Of a stretch of 64,000 nucleotides of DNA, positions 18,077 through 27,262 are shown in pieces. Source of the DNA: Mycolicibacterium monacense. Lineage in GTDB: Bacteria; Actinomycetota; Actinomycetes; Mycobacteriales; Mycobacteriaceae. The translations under genes and the position numbers were made by a program. The notes beneath the pieces were generated by a model. It saw only the letters and a program-made list of their open reading frames with translations, had not been told where the DNA came from and searched no databases. The DNA is taken from contig NZ_AP022617.1 of NCBI RefSeq assembly GCF_010731575.1, positions 2,728,001 through 2,792,000 on the forward strand. Direction: 5' to 3'. The number at the start of each line of letters is the position of its first letter. The first letter of the stretch is position 1.

Positions 18077-19414
18077 ATGCCCACGCTGTTGTGGTTCCGC
18101 CGCGATCTGCGCCTGCACGATCTGCCCGCGCTGGTCGATGCGGCCCAGGGCGACGGTCAGGTGCTCGCCTGCTATGTGCTGGATCCGAGACTGCACAGGT
18201 CGGCGGGCCCGCGGCGGCTGCAGTACCTGCACGACGCCCTGCGGGATCTGCGCGACCAGCTCGACGGCCGGCTGCTGGTGACCCGCGGCCGCCCGGAGCA
18301 GCGGATCCCGGCGCTGGCGAAGAGCATCGACGCGTCGGCGGTGTACGTCTCCGGCGACTTCACCCCGTTCGGACGGCGACGCGATGACGCCGTCCGGAAA
18401 GCTCTGGGCGAGGTTCCCCTCCAACCGTCCGGTTCGCCCTATCTGGTGTCGCCGGGCCGGGTCACCAAGGGCGACGGGACGCCGTACAAGGTGTTCAGCC
18501 CGTTCTTCGACGCCTGGCGCAGACACGGTTGGCGCGCGCCGGCACAGAGCGGGCCGGATTCGGCGACGTGGATCGACCCGGCGGATCTGACGGGCCGCGA
18601 TCTGCGGACCGAGATCCCCGACGACGGCGCCACCCTGGACATCCCCGCGGGTGAGCGCGCCGCGGCGCAGCACTGGCGGGCGTTCGTCGCCGACGAACTC
18701 GACGGTTACGCCGACAACCGCAACCGCCCGGACCTCGACGTCACCAGCCGGATGTCGGCGCACCTGAAGTTCGGGACCATCCATCCCCGCACGATGGTCG
18801 ACGACCTCGGGCGGGGCAAAGGCGCCCAGGCGTATCTGCGGGAACTGGCGTTCCGCGACTTCTACGCGGCGGTGCTCCACGAGTGGCCCCGCAGCGTGTG
18901 GTGGAACTGGAACACCGGGTTCGACGGCATCCGCGTCGACGAGGGTGCGGTGGCCGAGCAGCGCTTCGACGCGTGGAAGCGCGGGCGCACCGGGTTCCCG
19001 ATCGTCGACGCCGGGATGCGTCAACTCGCCGGGATCGGCTGGATGCACAACCGGGTCCGGATGATCGTGGCCTCGTTCCTGGTCAAGGACCTGCACCTGC
19101 CGTGGCAGTGGGGGGCGCGCTGGTTCCTCGAGCAGCTGGTCGACGGCGATATGGCCAACAACCAGCACGGGTGGCAGTGGACCGCGGGGTGCGGCACCGA
19201 CGCCGCACCGTTCTTCCGGGTGTTCAACCCCTCGACGCAGGGCGCGAAGTTCGATCCGGACGGCACGTACGTGCGGCGGTGGGTGCCCGAACTGAAGGGG
19301 GTGGCCGACGTGCACAAGATGGGTGACGATCGCCCGGCGGACTACCCCGCACCCATCGTCGACCATGCGGCCGAACGGGCCGAGGCGCTGCGCCGCTACG
19401 CCGAGATCTCCTAG
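18077..19414 (+). CDS. phr: Deoxyribodipyrimidine photolyase
   Basis: 445-residue flavoprotein that repairs UV-induced pyrimidine dimers using light. The N-terminal alpha/beta antenna domain starts [17 protein letters not shown]. The C-terminal FAD domain has [39 protein letters not shown] and [11 protein letters not shown], the FAD-binding and Trp-containing stretches of class I CPD photolyases. ATG 18077 is used because the family consensus begins there; the upstream extension in frame is not family-like. It is divergent from the deacetylase gene and has no obvious partner. Confidence 0.93.
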   Translation: MPTLLWFRRDLRLHDLPALVDAAQGDGQVLACYVLDPRLHRSAGPRRLQYLHDALRDLRDQLDGRLLVTRGRPEQRIPALAKSIDASAVYVSGDFTPFGRRRDDAVRKALGEVPLQPSGSPYLVSPGRVTKGDGTPYKVFSPFFDAWRRHGWRAPAQSGPDSATWIDPADLTGRDLRTEIPDDGATLDIPAGERAAAQHWRAFVADELDGYADNRNRPDLDVTSRMSAHLKFGTIHPRTMVDDLGRGKGAQAYLRELAFRDFYAAVLHEWPRSVWWNWNTGFDGIRVDEGAVAEQRFDAWKRGRTGFPIVDAGMRQLAGIGWMHNRVRMIVASFLVKDLHLPWQWGARWFLEQLVDGDMANNQHGWQWTAGCGTDAAPFFRVFNPSTQGAKFDPDGTYVRRWVPELKGVADVHKMGDDRPADYPAPIVDHAAERAEALRRYAEIS

Positions 19415-19485
19415 GGCACTCCGGTTACGACGCAGCGTCGTATGCCAGAATGACCGCATCGCGTTTCGACTGTGAGGAGCACTCT

Positions 19486-19740
19486 GTGGCCAACACCGAG
19501 GTGGAACGACACACCGGCGTCGACGTCGAGGACGTGCCGTCCGCGCAGTGGGGCTGGAGCAAGGAGAACCCGCGGGTCATCCACATCTCACTGCTGCTGG
19601 GTGCCGCGTTCCTGCTGCTGATGCTCCGCGGCAACCATGTGGGCCGCGTCGAGGACGCCTTTCTCATCGGGTTCGCCGCGGTGCTGGTCGGCTGGGTCGC
19701 CCGCGACTGGTGGATGCGCAGGCGCGGCTGGACGCGCTAG
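19486..19740 (+). CDS. Small membrane protein, DUF2631 family
   Basis: 84 residues from GTG 19486 (GAGGAG 7 nt upstream); a longer start at ATG 19450 would add 12 residues. An N-terminal hydrophilic segment ending in [11 protein letters not shown] is followed by two transmembrane helices ([14 protein letters not shown] and [18 protein letters not shown]). This matches DUF2631, whose M. tuberculosis member Rv2876 directly follows mpt70, so synteny supports it. Function unknown. Its TAG stop lies in a CTAG shared with the stop of the convergent neighbour. Confidence 0.82.
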   Translation: MANTEVERHTGVDVEDVPSAQWGWSKENPRVIHISLLLGAAFLLLMLRGNHVGRVEDAFLIGFAAVLVGWVARDWWMRRRGWTR

Positions 19741-20303
19741 CGTCTGACCAGGTCGGAGTCGACCGGGCGGTAACCGCCGCACACCAGCGACTCGCATGCC
19801 TCCACCGGGATCTCCCGGCAGTCCGCGGCCAGCAGCGCGTGTCGTTTGAAGGTCCGCGCCGCCGCGCTCAGCCGGTACCGGACGGGTTCGGCCCGTCCCC
19901 CCAGCAGTTCGGGCCGCCGCCCGCCCCACAGCACCACCTCGGTGTGCCCTGACGTCAGCACGCCGCGCACCGCGGCGCGGACATCCGCGTCGGATTCGGC
20001 CAGATTCGCCGACACCGCCAACCCGGCCGTGTGCTCGTCGTCGGTTCGGCGGGCCCCGGGTTCGAGTCGGTGGCCCTGTACGCCCAGCACCTGCAGCGGC
20101 CGCAGGTCGTCCGCGTCGAGCAGCCACGCGTTGACCCGCCAACCCGCCAACGCCCGGTCGAACATCCAGCCGCCCGCATACCTCACCAGATCGGCGGCAT
20201 CGGTGCCCAGCACGTCGAGCCGGTACTCCAGATGTGGCCCCGGTGCGCTCGCCGTGCGGGCCGCACCGTTCGGGTCGTCGAGCGGAAGGGACTGGGTCAC
20301 CAC
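19737..20303 (-). CDS. Conserved hypothetical protein
   Basis: About 188 residues with no recognisable domain, signal peptide or membrane helix. The composition is acidic and moderately conserved-looking ([19 protein letters not shown], then [19 protein letters not shown]). Two Cys (ADCREIP, ESLVCGG) lie near the C-terminus. The start is uncertain: TTG 20309, GTG 20303 and GTG 20300 are in frame; GGAG 6 nt upstream favours 20303. Copy A of the recurring dyad is centred about 50 nt upstream and is the only control signal in that gap, so this gene may belong to the same regulon as the accessory block. Confidence 0.6.
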   Translation of the reverse strand: MVTQSLPLDDPNGAARTASAPGPHLEYRLDVLGTDAADLVRYAGGWMFDRALAGWRVNAWLLDADDLRPLQVLGVQGHRLEPGARRTDDEHTAGLAVSANLAESDADVRAAVRGVLTSGHTEVVLWGGRRPELLGGRAEPVRYRLSAAARTFKRHALLAADCREIPVEACESLVCGGYRPVDSDLVRR

Positions 20304-20340
20304 GGGCAACTCCGTTCACCGTCGGATGATTGCCCCAGCG

Positions 20341-20366
20341 TGACACTATCGAGCGGATCTGTAAAG
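20341..20366. promoter_or_regulatory. Recurring dyad element, copy A
   Basis: AGCG then TGACA (20341-20345), 14 nt, TGTAAAG (20360-20366). It lies between the start of the hypothetical gene at 20303 and the stop of the FAD-linked oxidase, so the only gene it can control directly is the minus-strand hypothetical. See the finding on the recurring dyad. Confidence 0.65.
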
Positions 20367-20373
20367 TCTCGAT

Positions 20374-21729
20374 TCAGTCGCCGAACAACACCGCGGGGTT
20401 GAGATAACCGGCCGGGTCGAGTGCGCTCTTGATCGCGCGCATTGTCGCGATGTCGGTCGTGGTGCGCGACATCGTGAGGTAGTCGCGCTTACGGGTGCCC
20501 ACCCCGTGTTCGGAACTGACGTTGCCGCCCCGGTCGTCGATCAGCACCATCATCGCCGCGTACAGATCGCGTTCGGCCTCCGGTGTGCAGCGCAGGACGT
20601 TCAGGTGCAGGTTCCCCTCGCCGACGTGGCCGAACAGCACGGGCACGGCGTCCGTTGCATGCCGGCGCACCAGCGCCGCGGATTCCTCGGCGAACGCGCC
20701 GATCTGCGAAAGCGGAAGCGACACATCGAATTTCAACGGTGGCCCGAACAGGCCGACGACGTCGGCGACCACCTCGCGGACCTGCCAGAGCCGGCCGGCC
20801 GCGGCGGCGTCGACCCCCACCGCCGGCTCACCGCACAGCGGGGCGTCGGCCAGGGCGTCGGCCAGCACGTCGGTGGGATCGACATCGGCGGCCAATTCCA
20901 CCAGCAGGAGCCAGTCACCCTCCACCGGCACCGGGGTGTCGAGGTGTTCGGCGGCCAGCGCGGCGGCGCGCGCGTCGATGAGTTCGAGCGCGGCGATACC
21001 CGACACATCGCGGAACATCCGGCCGGCGCGGGTCAGCGCGTCGAGGTCGGAGAACCCGCACAGTGCGGTGATGCGGTGCCGCGCAGGGGGATGCAGCCGC
21101 AGATCCACCGCCGTGATGACGCCGAGGGTGCCCTCGGCGCCGACGATGAGCGCGGCGAGGTCGTACCCGGTGTTGTCACGCCGAACATCGCTGTGCCGCA
21201 CGAGCACCGAACCGTCCGGCAGCACGACCTCCAGTCCCAGCACCTGTTCGCCCATGTTGCCGTAGCGCACGGTGCGCAGCCCGCCCGCGTTGGTGGAGGC
21301 CATGCCGCCGATCGTCGCGGTGTCCCGCGCCGCGAGGTCCACGCCGAACACCAGACCCGCGGCGGCCGCCGCCCGTTGCACCGCCGCCAGCGTCGCACCC
21401 GCGCCCGCACGCATCCGCCGTTCGGTGGTGTCGACCTCCCCCAGGCGGGTCAACCGCTCGGTGGACAGCAGCACGTCGTCGTGTTCGGGGACTGTGCCCG
21501 CCACCAGCGACGTGCGACCGCCCTGCACCGTCACACAACGGCCGGCCGCACGGCAGGCAGTCAGCACCGCGGCCACTTCGTCGGTCGAGCCGGGCCGCAC
21601 CAGCAGCGACCCGGTGCCGCGATAGCGGCCGGTGTAGTCGACGCAGCGGCCGGCCAGGACGTCGGGGTCCGCGCTGACATGGGCGGCCCCGACCAGATCG
21701 GCCAACCGGACGCGGAGGTCCTCCGTCAT
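20374..21729 (-). CDS. FAD-linked oxidase, GlcD / D-2-hydroxyacid dehydrogenase type
   Basis: 451-residue flavoenzyme of the vanillyl-alcohol-oxidase/GlcD fold, expected to oxidise a 2-hydroxyacid such as glycolate, D-lactate or D-2-hydroxyglutarate. The N-terminal FAD-binding domain contains TVQGGRTSLVAG and DLAARDTATIGGMASTNAGG. The C-terminal domain contains FGHVGEGNLHLNVL and SSEHGVGTRKRDYL, with family His and Glu positions. ATG 21729 is chosen because it overlaps the stop of the upstream WS/DGAT gene (ATGA); the open frame continues much further but is antisense or shadow sequence. The acceptor and exact substrate are not determinable. Confidence 0.88.
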   Translation of the reverse strand: MTEDLRVRLADLVGAAHVSADPDVLAGRCVDYTGRYRGTGSLLVRPGSTDEVAAVLTACRAAGRCVTVQGGRTSLVAGTVPEHDDVLLSTERLTRLGEVDTTERRMRAGAGATLAAVQRAAAAAGLVFGVDLAARDTATIGGMASTNAGGLRTVRYGNMGEQVLGLEVVLPDGSVLVRHSDVRRDNTGYDLAALIVGAEGTLGVITAVDLRLHPPARHRITALCGFSDLDALTRAGRMFRDVSGIAALELIDARAAALAAEHLDTPVPVEGDWLLLVELAADVDPTDVLADALADAPLCGEPAVGVDAAAAGRLWQVREVVADVVGLFGPPLKFDVSLPLSQIGAFAEESAALVRRHATDAVPVLFGHVGEGNLHLNVLRCTPEAERDLYAAMMVLIDDRGGNVSSEHGVGTRKRDYLTMSRTTTDIATMRAIKSALDPAGYLNPAVLFGD

Positions 21730-23219
21730 GACCGCGCGGCGGCGGCCAGCGGCAGCGCGGCGGGCACATCGGTCAGCGGTGCGGTGATGCCCGCGGCGGT
21801 GCGGATCTCGGCGAAGGACCGCACCATCGCATCGGTCGCCTCGTGCGGGTCGTCGAGGGTCTGATCGTCGGTGAGCACGGAGATGCTCAACTGGTCGACG
21901 TAGCTCCACACCGTGATGTTCATGCCGCTGCCCACGACCAACGGCCCGACCGAGTAGATCTCGTCGACGGACGCGCCGGCGACCAGTCCGAGTTCGCGCG
22001 GGCCCGGCACGTTGGAGATGGTGAGGTTCATGATCATGCTCGAGTCGCGCCGCCGCGCCTGGTGCCGGAAGACCGGGGGGACCAGGCGGGGCGGGAGGTA
22101 GTTCAGCCACGACGCGATGAGGGTCGGGCCGAGGAGGTGGTGGTTCTCCTTGGCGATCCGGGTCGACACCGACGTCAGCCGCACCCGCTCGAGCGGATCG
22201 TCGACGTGCACCGGCAGTGACGGTGTCATATAGGAGAACTCGTTGCCGGACAACCGATCCGGCGAGGTGTTGAACGCGATCGGCACACCCGCGATCAGCG
22301 GCGCATCGGCATGTCCGTCGTAGCGCAGCAGCAGTTCGCGCAGTGCGCCGGATGCGGTGGCCAGCACGATGTCGTTGAGCGTGACGCCGAGGGTGCGGGC
22401 CAGGTGCTTGGCGTCGGCGAGCGCCAACGGCGCGGTGGCGAACCGGCGGGCCGGGGTGACGACGTGGTTGAGGAAGCTGCGCGGCGGTGCGAAGTTGCGG
22501 GCCAGATCGGGATTGGTGTCGCGCTCCCTGCCCTTGCGGTACACCTGGGACACGCCCGCCGCGGTGTCCCGTACCAGTGCGGGCAGTCGGCCGATCTGGC
22601 GGAGGTGGTCCTCCCCCGCGGCGCGCAGCAGCCGTCTCGACGTGTGGCCGGGGTGCGGGCCCGGATCCCCGTCGTCGACCTGCGGCCCCCGCGGCGAGAT
22701 GGCCTGTGACATCTGGTTCGCCGACGCCACCCCGTCGGCCAGCACGTGGTGCACCTTGTGCACGATCGCGACGCGGTCGCCCACCAACCCTTCGACGACG
22801 TACATCTCCCACAGCGGTTTCGACCGGTCCAGTGGCGTGCTGGCGATCCGGCCGATCAGCTCGTCGAGTTCGCGGCGCCCGCCCGGGGCGGCGATCTCGA
22901 GATGGCGCAGGTGGTAGTCGAGGTCGATGGTCTGGTTCTCGACCCACATCGGATGGTGCAGGCGGCCGGGGATCTCGACAAGTTGCTGCCGCAGCGGGCG
23001 CAGCGCCTGCAGCCGCGGCGCCGCGACGCTGCGCACGAGCTCCCGGCTGTATCCGCCGGACACCCCGGACACGTCGAGGATGCCCACCTTCAGCGTGTGC
23101 ATGTGGATCTCGGGCGTCTCGCTGTACAGCATCAACGCGTCGACGCCGTTGAGTCGTTTCACCGTCACCCCGTTCGTCGCCGTCACTGTCACTGTGCCCA
23201 ACCCGCGAGAATCCCACAC
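21726..23219 (-). CDS. WS/DGAT-type O-acyltransferase (triacylglycerol synthase family)
   Basis: Up to 497 residues. The condensation-domain active site HKVHHVLADGVA (HHxxxD) is at about residue 155. Further family blocks are PLDRSKPLWEMYVVEGL, NDIVLATASGALRELLL, and TISNVPGPRELGLVAG near the C-terminus. Such enzymes transfer acyl-CoA to diacylglycerol or long-chain alcohols at the membrane to form storage lipid. The start is uncertain: GTG 23219 is the longest, and GTGs at 23192 and 23186 are in frame. It is coupled by a 4-nt overlap to the FAD-linked oxidase. Confidence 0.9.
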   Translation of the reverse strand: MWDSRGLGTVTVTATNGVTVKRLNGVDALMLYSETPEIHMHTLKVGILDVSGVSGGYSRELVRSVAAPRLQALRPLRQQLVEIPGRLHHPMWVENQTIDLDYHLRHLEIAAPGGRRELDELIGRIASTPLDRSKPLWEMYVVEGLVGDRVAIVHKVHHVLADGVASANQMSQAISPRGPQVDDGDPGPHPGHTSRRLLRAAGEDHLRQIGRLPALVRDTAAGVSQVYRKGRERDTNPDLARNFAPPRSFLNHVVTPARRFATAPLALADAKHLARTLGVTLNDIVLATASGALRELLLRYDGHADAPLIAGVPIAFNTSPDRLSGNEFSYMTPSLPVHVDDPLERVRLTSVSTRIAKENHHLLGPTLIASWLNYLPPRLVPPVFRHQARRRDSSMIMNLTISNVPGPRELGLVAGASVDEIYSVGPLVVGSGMNITVWSYVDQLSISVLTDDQTLDDPHEATDAMVRSFAEIRTAAGITAPLTDVPAALPLAAAARS

Positions 23220-23329
23220 ACTGTGTCACGTCGGCCGCCGCGCTGCCGCCGACTCGACCTGCCCGGGCGCGGTGCGACGATCGCGCGGTAGTTTGGCGGT
23301 CCACCGGACGACCGCCCGAGGAGCCCGCG

Positions 23330-24025
23330 ATGACACTCACCGCCGGACACGGTCCGCTCAGCGCCGACCCCGCCGGATGGTTCACGCCGGCCCTGCCCGA
23401 CGGCACGGTGTACGCCGAACCGCACCCCCGGCGCGTCGTGGCGGTGGCGGCGGGCCGCACGGTGATCGACACCGAGGACGTGGTCATGGTGCACCGGCGC
23501 GGGCATCCGCTCAGCTACGCGTTCCGGCCCGAGGCCGTCGGCGGTCTGCCGTACACGCCCGCGCCCGAGGCGCCCGGATACGGTTACGTGCCGTGGGATT
23601 CGGTGGACACGTGGTTCGAGGAGGGTCGCGAACTGGTCCACTACCCCCCGAACCCGTACCACCGGGTGGACTGCCGGCCGACCGATCGCCGTCTGCGGGT
23701 CAGCGTCGCCGGCACGGTGTTGGTGGACACCGCCGACACGGTCGTGGTGTTCGAGACCGCGCTGTCGCCGGTGCTCTACGTCGATCCGAGACACGTCCGC
23801 GTCGATCTGCTCCGCCCGAGCAACACCGCCAGTTACTGCAACTACAAGGGCTGGGCGACGTACTGGTCGGCGGCGATCGACGGCGCAGACGGTGCGGTGG
23901 TGGATGACGTCGCCTGGTCCTACGACCAGCAGTTCGACGAAACCCGTTCCATCGCAGGGTTCTTCAGCTTCGACCCGGTCCGCGCGGAGGTGTCTGCCGC
24001 ACTGCCGTTCAGCGCTGCGCGATGA
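23330..24025 (+). CDS. DUF427 family protein (two tandem units)
   Basis: 231 residues. DUF427-like units occur twice: around residues 25-95 (VYAEPHPRRVVAVAAGRTVID, then HPLSYAFRPEAV) and 120-215 (LRVSVAGTVLVDTADTVVV, YVDPRHVRVDLL, TASYCNYKGWATYW). The CNYKG block is the most conserved in the family. Function unknown; the fold is a small beta-barrel. GAGGAG lies upstream of the ATG and a TAGTTT box (23289-23294) about 35 nt before it. The 3' end overlaps the convergent LLM gene by 17 nt. Confidence 0.82.
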   Translation: MTLTAGHGPLSADPAGWFTPALPDGTVYAEPHPRRVVAVAAGRTVIDTEDVVMVHRRGHPLSYAFRPEAVGGLPYTPAPEAPGYGYVPWDSVDTWFEEGRELVHYPPNPYHRVDCRPTDRRLRVSVAGTVLVDTADTVVVFETALSPVLYVDPRHVRVDLLRPSNTASYCNYKGWATYWSAAIDGADGAVVDDVAWSYDQQFDETRSIAGFFSFDPVRAEVSAALPFSAAR

Positions 24026-24936
24026 CCCGCCTGCCGAACTCCTCGATCGTCTCGCACGCGTGGGCCAGGCTGTCGCCGGGGACGGTGACCTGGATCCACG
24101 TGACGCCGAGCCGTTCGAGCGCGGCCACCCCCTCGAGGTAGCGGTCGGGGTCGAAGTCGGCGCCGCCCGGATCTCCGCCGCCGAGGTTGGTGAACGTGAC
24201 GTCGACCGTGGCCGGATCGCGGCCAGCGGCGTCGCACCGCCGGCGCAGATCGTCGATCGCCTCGCCGAGCCGCTCCACCGAGTCGAGGGCGGCGGTGCGC
24301 GCGGTCTGCGCCAGCACCGCGGGCGCCGGGAACGGACACCAGCCGTCGCCGAACGCCACGGCGCGGGCGCGCGCCGCGGCGGTGTTGCCGCCGATCCAGA
24401 TCGGGGGGTGCGGTGTGCTGACCGGCCGGGGATGGGCGGTGATGCCTTTGGCGGTGAAATGGCGGCCCTCGAACGAGACCTCGTCGGACGTCCACACGGC
24501 CCGGATCACCGACAGCGCCTCGGTGAACAGGTCGGCGCGTTCGTCGAAGTCGACGCCGAGCGCGGCGAACTCCCGTTTGAGGTAGCCGACGCCGACGGCG
24601 AGGGTGAATCGCCCGCCGGACAACAGGTCCAGCGTCGCACCGGATTTCGCCACCCACGAACGGGTTGCGGTACGGCAGCACCACGATGTTCGGGATCAGC
24701 CGCAGGGTGCTGGTGCGGGCCGCGGCGTAACCCATCGCGACGAACGGGTCGAGCGCGTCGTGACCGCCGGCGTCGAGCCAGCGCTGGGTGGGCGCCGGGT
24801 GGTCGGTGAACCCGAAACCGGCGAACCCGGCAGCCTCCGCCGCCACCGCGACCGCGGCCACCCCGTCACCGGTCACCAACTCGGGGTTGTACGGATGGGT
24901 GTGCATCGGGTGGGTGATGGTGAAGTGCATGCTCAT
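24009..24936 (-). pseudogene. LLM-class flavin-dependent oxidoreductase interrupted by a frameshift
   Basis: A luciferase-like monooxygenase (F420- or FMN-dependent) split over two frames. The first part, from ATG 24936 (GAGGAG 12 nt upstream), reads MSMHFTITHPM through FGFTDHPAPT to VVLPYRNPFV. The second part, in the other frame down to 24009, begins AKSGATLDLLSGGRF and continues FDERADLFTEAL and HPPIWIGGNTA. Removing one C from CCC at 24653-24655 restores the expected NPFVVAKSGATLD, so a single-base insertion or a sequencing error explains the break. All other family blocks are intact, suggesting a recent event. Confidence 0.8.
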
Positions 24937-24998
24937 CTGAGATCGCGCTCCTCGCTCCTGGGGCAGGTCGCCGCCGGACGTTGTGCCGGCCCGGTCAT

Positions 24999-25013
24999 GA
25001 GAATACGATTCTC
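24999..25013. promoter_or_regulatory. Perfect inverted repeat between divergent LLM genes
   Basis: GAGAAT-ACG-ATTCTC is a perfect 6+3+6 dyad. It overlaps a TATTCT box read on the minus strand and lies about where a -35 would be for the TACTTT box at 25029-25034 read on the plus strand. Its position between divergent genes suggests an operator; the binding protein is unknown. Confidence 0.6.
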
Positions 25014-25057
25014 CGCGACGGCGAAGCCTACTTTCGCCGGGTGGGAGGGTGCCGGTC

Positions 25058-25990
25058 GTGTCGGATCTGGACATCGGTGTCTACGTGCCGCAGATCGGGT
25101 TCACCTATGCGGAGATGCTGCACCGCGCGACGCGCTGTGAGGCCCTCGGCATCGGATCGCTGTGGCTGTACGACCACCTCTACGGGCCCGGGGCGCCGGA
25201 CTACCCGTCATTGGAGGCATGGACGCTGGCGACCGCGCTGCTCGCGCGTACCGAGCGGCTGCGGGTGGGACACATGGTGCTGTGCAACCAGTTCCGGCAC
25301 CCCGCCCTGCTCGCCAAGATGGCCACGACACTCGACCACATCTCGGCGGGCCGGTTCCAGTTCGGTATCGGCAGCGGGTCGATCGAGGACGAACACCGCA
25401 GGGCGGGCCTGGAATGGGGCACGTTCGCTGAACGGTCCGAGCGACTCGCCGAGACGCTGGAGATCGTCACGCAGGCGTTCGAGGCGGGACGAATCGATCT
25501 GCAGGGCAGGCATTTCCGGGTGTCCGACATGCCGATCACGCCGAGCCCGACCGGCGGCACCCGGCCGCCGATCGTCGTAGGCGGGGTGGGCGAGAAGTAC
25601 ACGCTGCCGTTGGTGGCCCGCTACGCCGACGTGTGGAACGTGCCGACCTACGCACTCGGCGAACTGCGGCACAAGGCCGACGTGTTGCGCGCGATGTGCG
25701 CCGACCTCGGCCGCGACCCCGACACCATCGTGATGTCCGTCGAGGCGGTCATGGCGCTCGCCCCGGACGACGCGTCGCTTCCCGAAGTGCGCCGGGTGGC
25801 CGAGAAACGGTTCGGTGGGCCGGGATTCGGCCTGCACGACGGCGGTCTGATCGGCACCGCGCCGGCGATCGTCGACCGGCTTCACGAACTCGCGGACATC
25901 GGCTTCCGCCAGGTGGTGCTGTTCACCCACGACCGCGCTTCCGACCGGACGCTCGACCTACTCGCCGAACAGGTGATCGCGCGGCTGTGA
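25058..25990 (+). CDS. LLM-class flavin-dependent oxidoreductase
   Basis: 310-residue TIM-barrel oxidoreductase of the luciferase-like family, using reduced FMN or F420. Family blocks are SLWLYDHLYGPG, LRVGHMVLCNQFRHPALLAKMATTLDHISAGR (given here as its ends), FGIGSGSIEDEHR, TRPPIVVGGVGEKYTL and the C-terminal QVVLFTHDRAS. The GTG at 25058 is favoured over GTG 25049 because GGGAGGG (25043-25049) is correctly spaced for it. It is intact, unlike its divergent neighbour. The acyl-CoA dehydrogenase gene ends 2 nt beyond its stop. Confidence 0.9.
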   Translation: MSDLDIGVYVPQIGFTYAEMLHRATRCEALGIGSLWLYDHLYGPGAPDYPSLEAWTLATALLARTERLRVGHMVLCNQFRHPALLAKMATTLDHISAGRFQFGIGSGSIEDEHRRAGLEWGTFAERSERLAETLEIVTQAFEAGRIDLQGRHFRVSDMPITPSPTGGTRPPIVVGGVGEKYTLPLVARYADVWNVPTYALGELRHKADVLRAMCADLGRDPDTIVMSVEAVMALAPDDASLPEVRRVAEKRFGGPGFGLHDGGLIGTAPAIVDRLHELADIGFRQVVLFTHDRASDRTLDLLAEQVIARL

Positions 25991-25992
25991 CC

Positions 25993-27180
25993 TCAGCGCG
26001 GCGCCGAGTAGTGGGGCCGTCCGAGGCCGAGCGCATGCTGGGCGATCATGTTGCGGAACACCTCGAGCGTGCCGCCGTAGATGCCGGTGGGCCCCGCGAG
26101 CCGGAAGACGTATTCGGCTCCCCCACCGGCCGCGGCCCCCGCCGCGTCCACCGGTAACGCGCCGGCCGCCCCGAGGATGTCCATCAGATCCGGCGACACG
26201 TCCCGCATGGTCTGGGCGATCGCGACCCGACCGAACATCTCGGGGGTGCTCATGGCCGCCTCCATGCGGGCGATCCCGCGGCCCAACCGGTAGGCCACGG
26301 AGGTGTCGTCGAGGGGTCGGCGGCCCGCCGCGTCCGGGGTGGCGAGCGCCGCCGCGATCGCGTCCACCGCATCGGCCATCAACGTGATGTGTTCGGTCAT
26401 CACCGCGATCTTCTGCAGGCCCTCGGCGTCGCGTTCCACCGTGCCGTGTTCGACGTCGAGGGCGCCGCGTAGCACGGACCATCCGGCGTTGACGTCGCCG
26501 ACGCGGTAGCGGTCGCTGATCCGGACATCGCTGTAGTAGGTGATGTTCGTCCGGTCGCCGTCGACGGTGCGCAGCGGCTGGATCTCCACCCCCGGGGAGT
26601 CGAGCGGAACCAGGAACATGGTGAGGCTCTTGTGTTTCGGCGCGGCCGGGTCGGTGTTGGTGATCAGGAAGACGTAGTGCGCGTTGTGTGCGTTGGAGGT
26701 GAACATCTTGGAGCCGTTGATGATCCACGTCGATCCGTCCGCCTCCCGCACCGCCCTGGTCTTGCAGGTCGCCACATCGGATCCGCCTTCGGGTTCGGTG
26801 TAGCCCAGACACAACCGCAACCGGCCGGACAGCACGCCGGGCAGCACCTCGTCGGCCAACTCCGACGAGGCGAACCGTTCGACCGTGTGCGCGACCATCG
26901 CGGTGGTCCCCCAGTGGAACCAGGGGGTGTGCGCCCGGCCGATCTCCAGTTCCCAGATGCGCCTGCGCACCGCCGAGAACCCGCCGTCGGCCTCGCTGCG
27001 GTAGTCGGCGGCGAGGTACCCGGCCTCGCCCAGGGCCAGGTGCACGCCCTCGTCGAAGTTCTCACCGGTCTCCCGGTCGCGTGCCAGCACCTCGTCGGTC
27101 ACCACGGTGCTCAGGAACTCCCGGAGCTCGCGCTGGAAGGCGCGGTCCTCCCCGGACAGTTCGACAACGGAGAAGTCCAT
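25993..27180 (-). CDS. Acyl-CoA dehydrogenase
   Basis: 395-residue FAD-dependent dehydrogenase forming the alpha-beta double bond in an acyl-CoA. Landmarks are LCLGYTEPEGGSDVATCKTRA (FAD/substrate loop, quoted as its ends LCLGYTEPEGG and CKTRA), WIINGSKMFTSNAHNAHY, and the C-terminal YGGTLEVFRNMIAQHALG. The usual YGG[TS]xE pattern near the end is kept. ATG 27180 is preferred; copy B of the recurring dyad ends only 6-10 nt upstream, so the mRNA could be leaderless. The substrate is unknown. Confidence 0.92.
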   Translation of the reverse strand: MDFSVVELSGEDRAFQRELREFLSTVVTDEVLARDRETGENFDEGVHLALGEAGYLAADYRSEADGGFSAVRRRIWELEIGRAHTPWFHWGTTAMVAHTVERFASSELADEVLPGVLSGRLRLCLGYTEPEGGSDVATCKTRAVREADGSTWIINGSKMFTSNAHNAHYVFLITNTDPAAPKHKSLTMFLVPLDSPGVEIQPLRTVDGDRTNITYYSDVRISDRYRVGDVNAGWSVLRGALDVEHGTVERDAEGLQKIAVMTEHITLMADAVDAIAAALATPDAAGRRPLDDTSVAYRLGRGIARMEAAMSTPEMFGRVAIAQTMRDVSPDLMDILGAAGALPVDAAGAAAGGGAEYVFRLAGPTGIYGGTLEVFRNMIAQHALGLGRPHYSAPR

Positions 27181-27190
27181 CCCCGAAGCG

Positions 27191-27216
27191 TGACATTCCG
27201 ACGACCATCTGTAAAG
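27191..27216. promoter_or_regulatory. Recurring dyad element, copy B
   Basis: AGCG then TGACA (27191-27195), 14 nt, TGTAAAG (27210-27216). It lies between the divergent acyl-CoA dehydrogenase (ATG 27180) and SRPBCC (27263) genes. Read on the minus strand, TTTACA-N17-CACGCT is followed after 6 nt by the dehydrogenase ATG. Confidence 0.7.
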
Positions 27217-27262
27217 GTAAAGGCACCGCGCCGGTGTGGGCGCCGCACAGGAGGACACGCTG

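Noticed and set aside
23220..23235. GTGTCACG upstream of the WS/DGAT gene as another copy of the recurring dyad
   Set aside because: There is no TGTAAA or TTTACA arm at the required spacing.
21730..23487. Open frame continuing the FAD-linked oxidase upstream to about 1037 codons
   Set aside because: It runs in another frame of the WS/DGAT gene, is Arg/Ala/Pro-rich with no family blocks, and the real start at 21729 overlaps the preceding stop.
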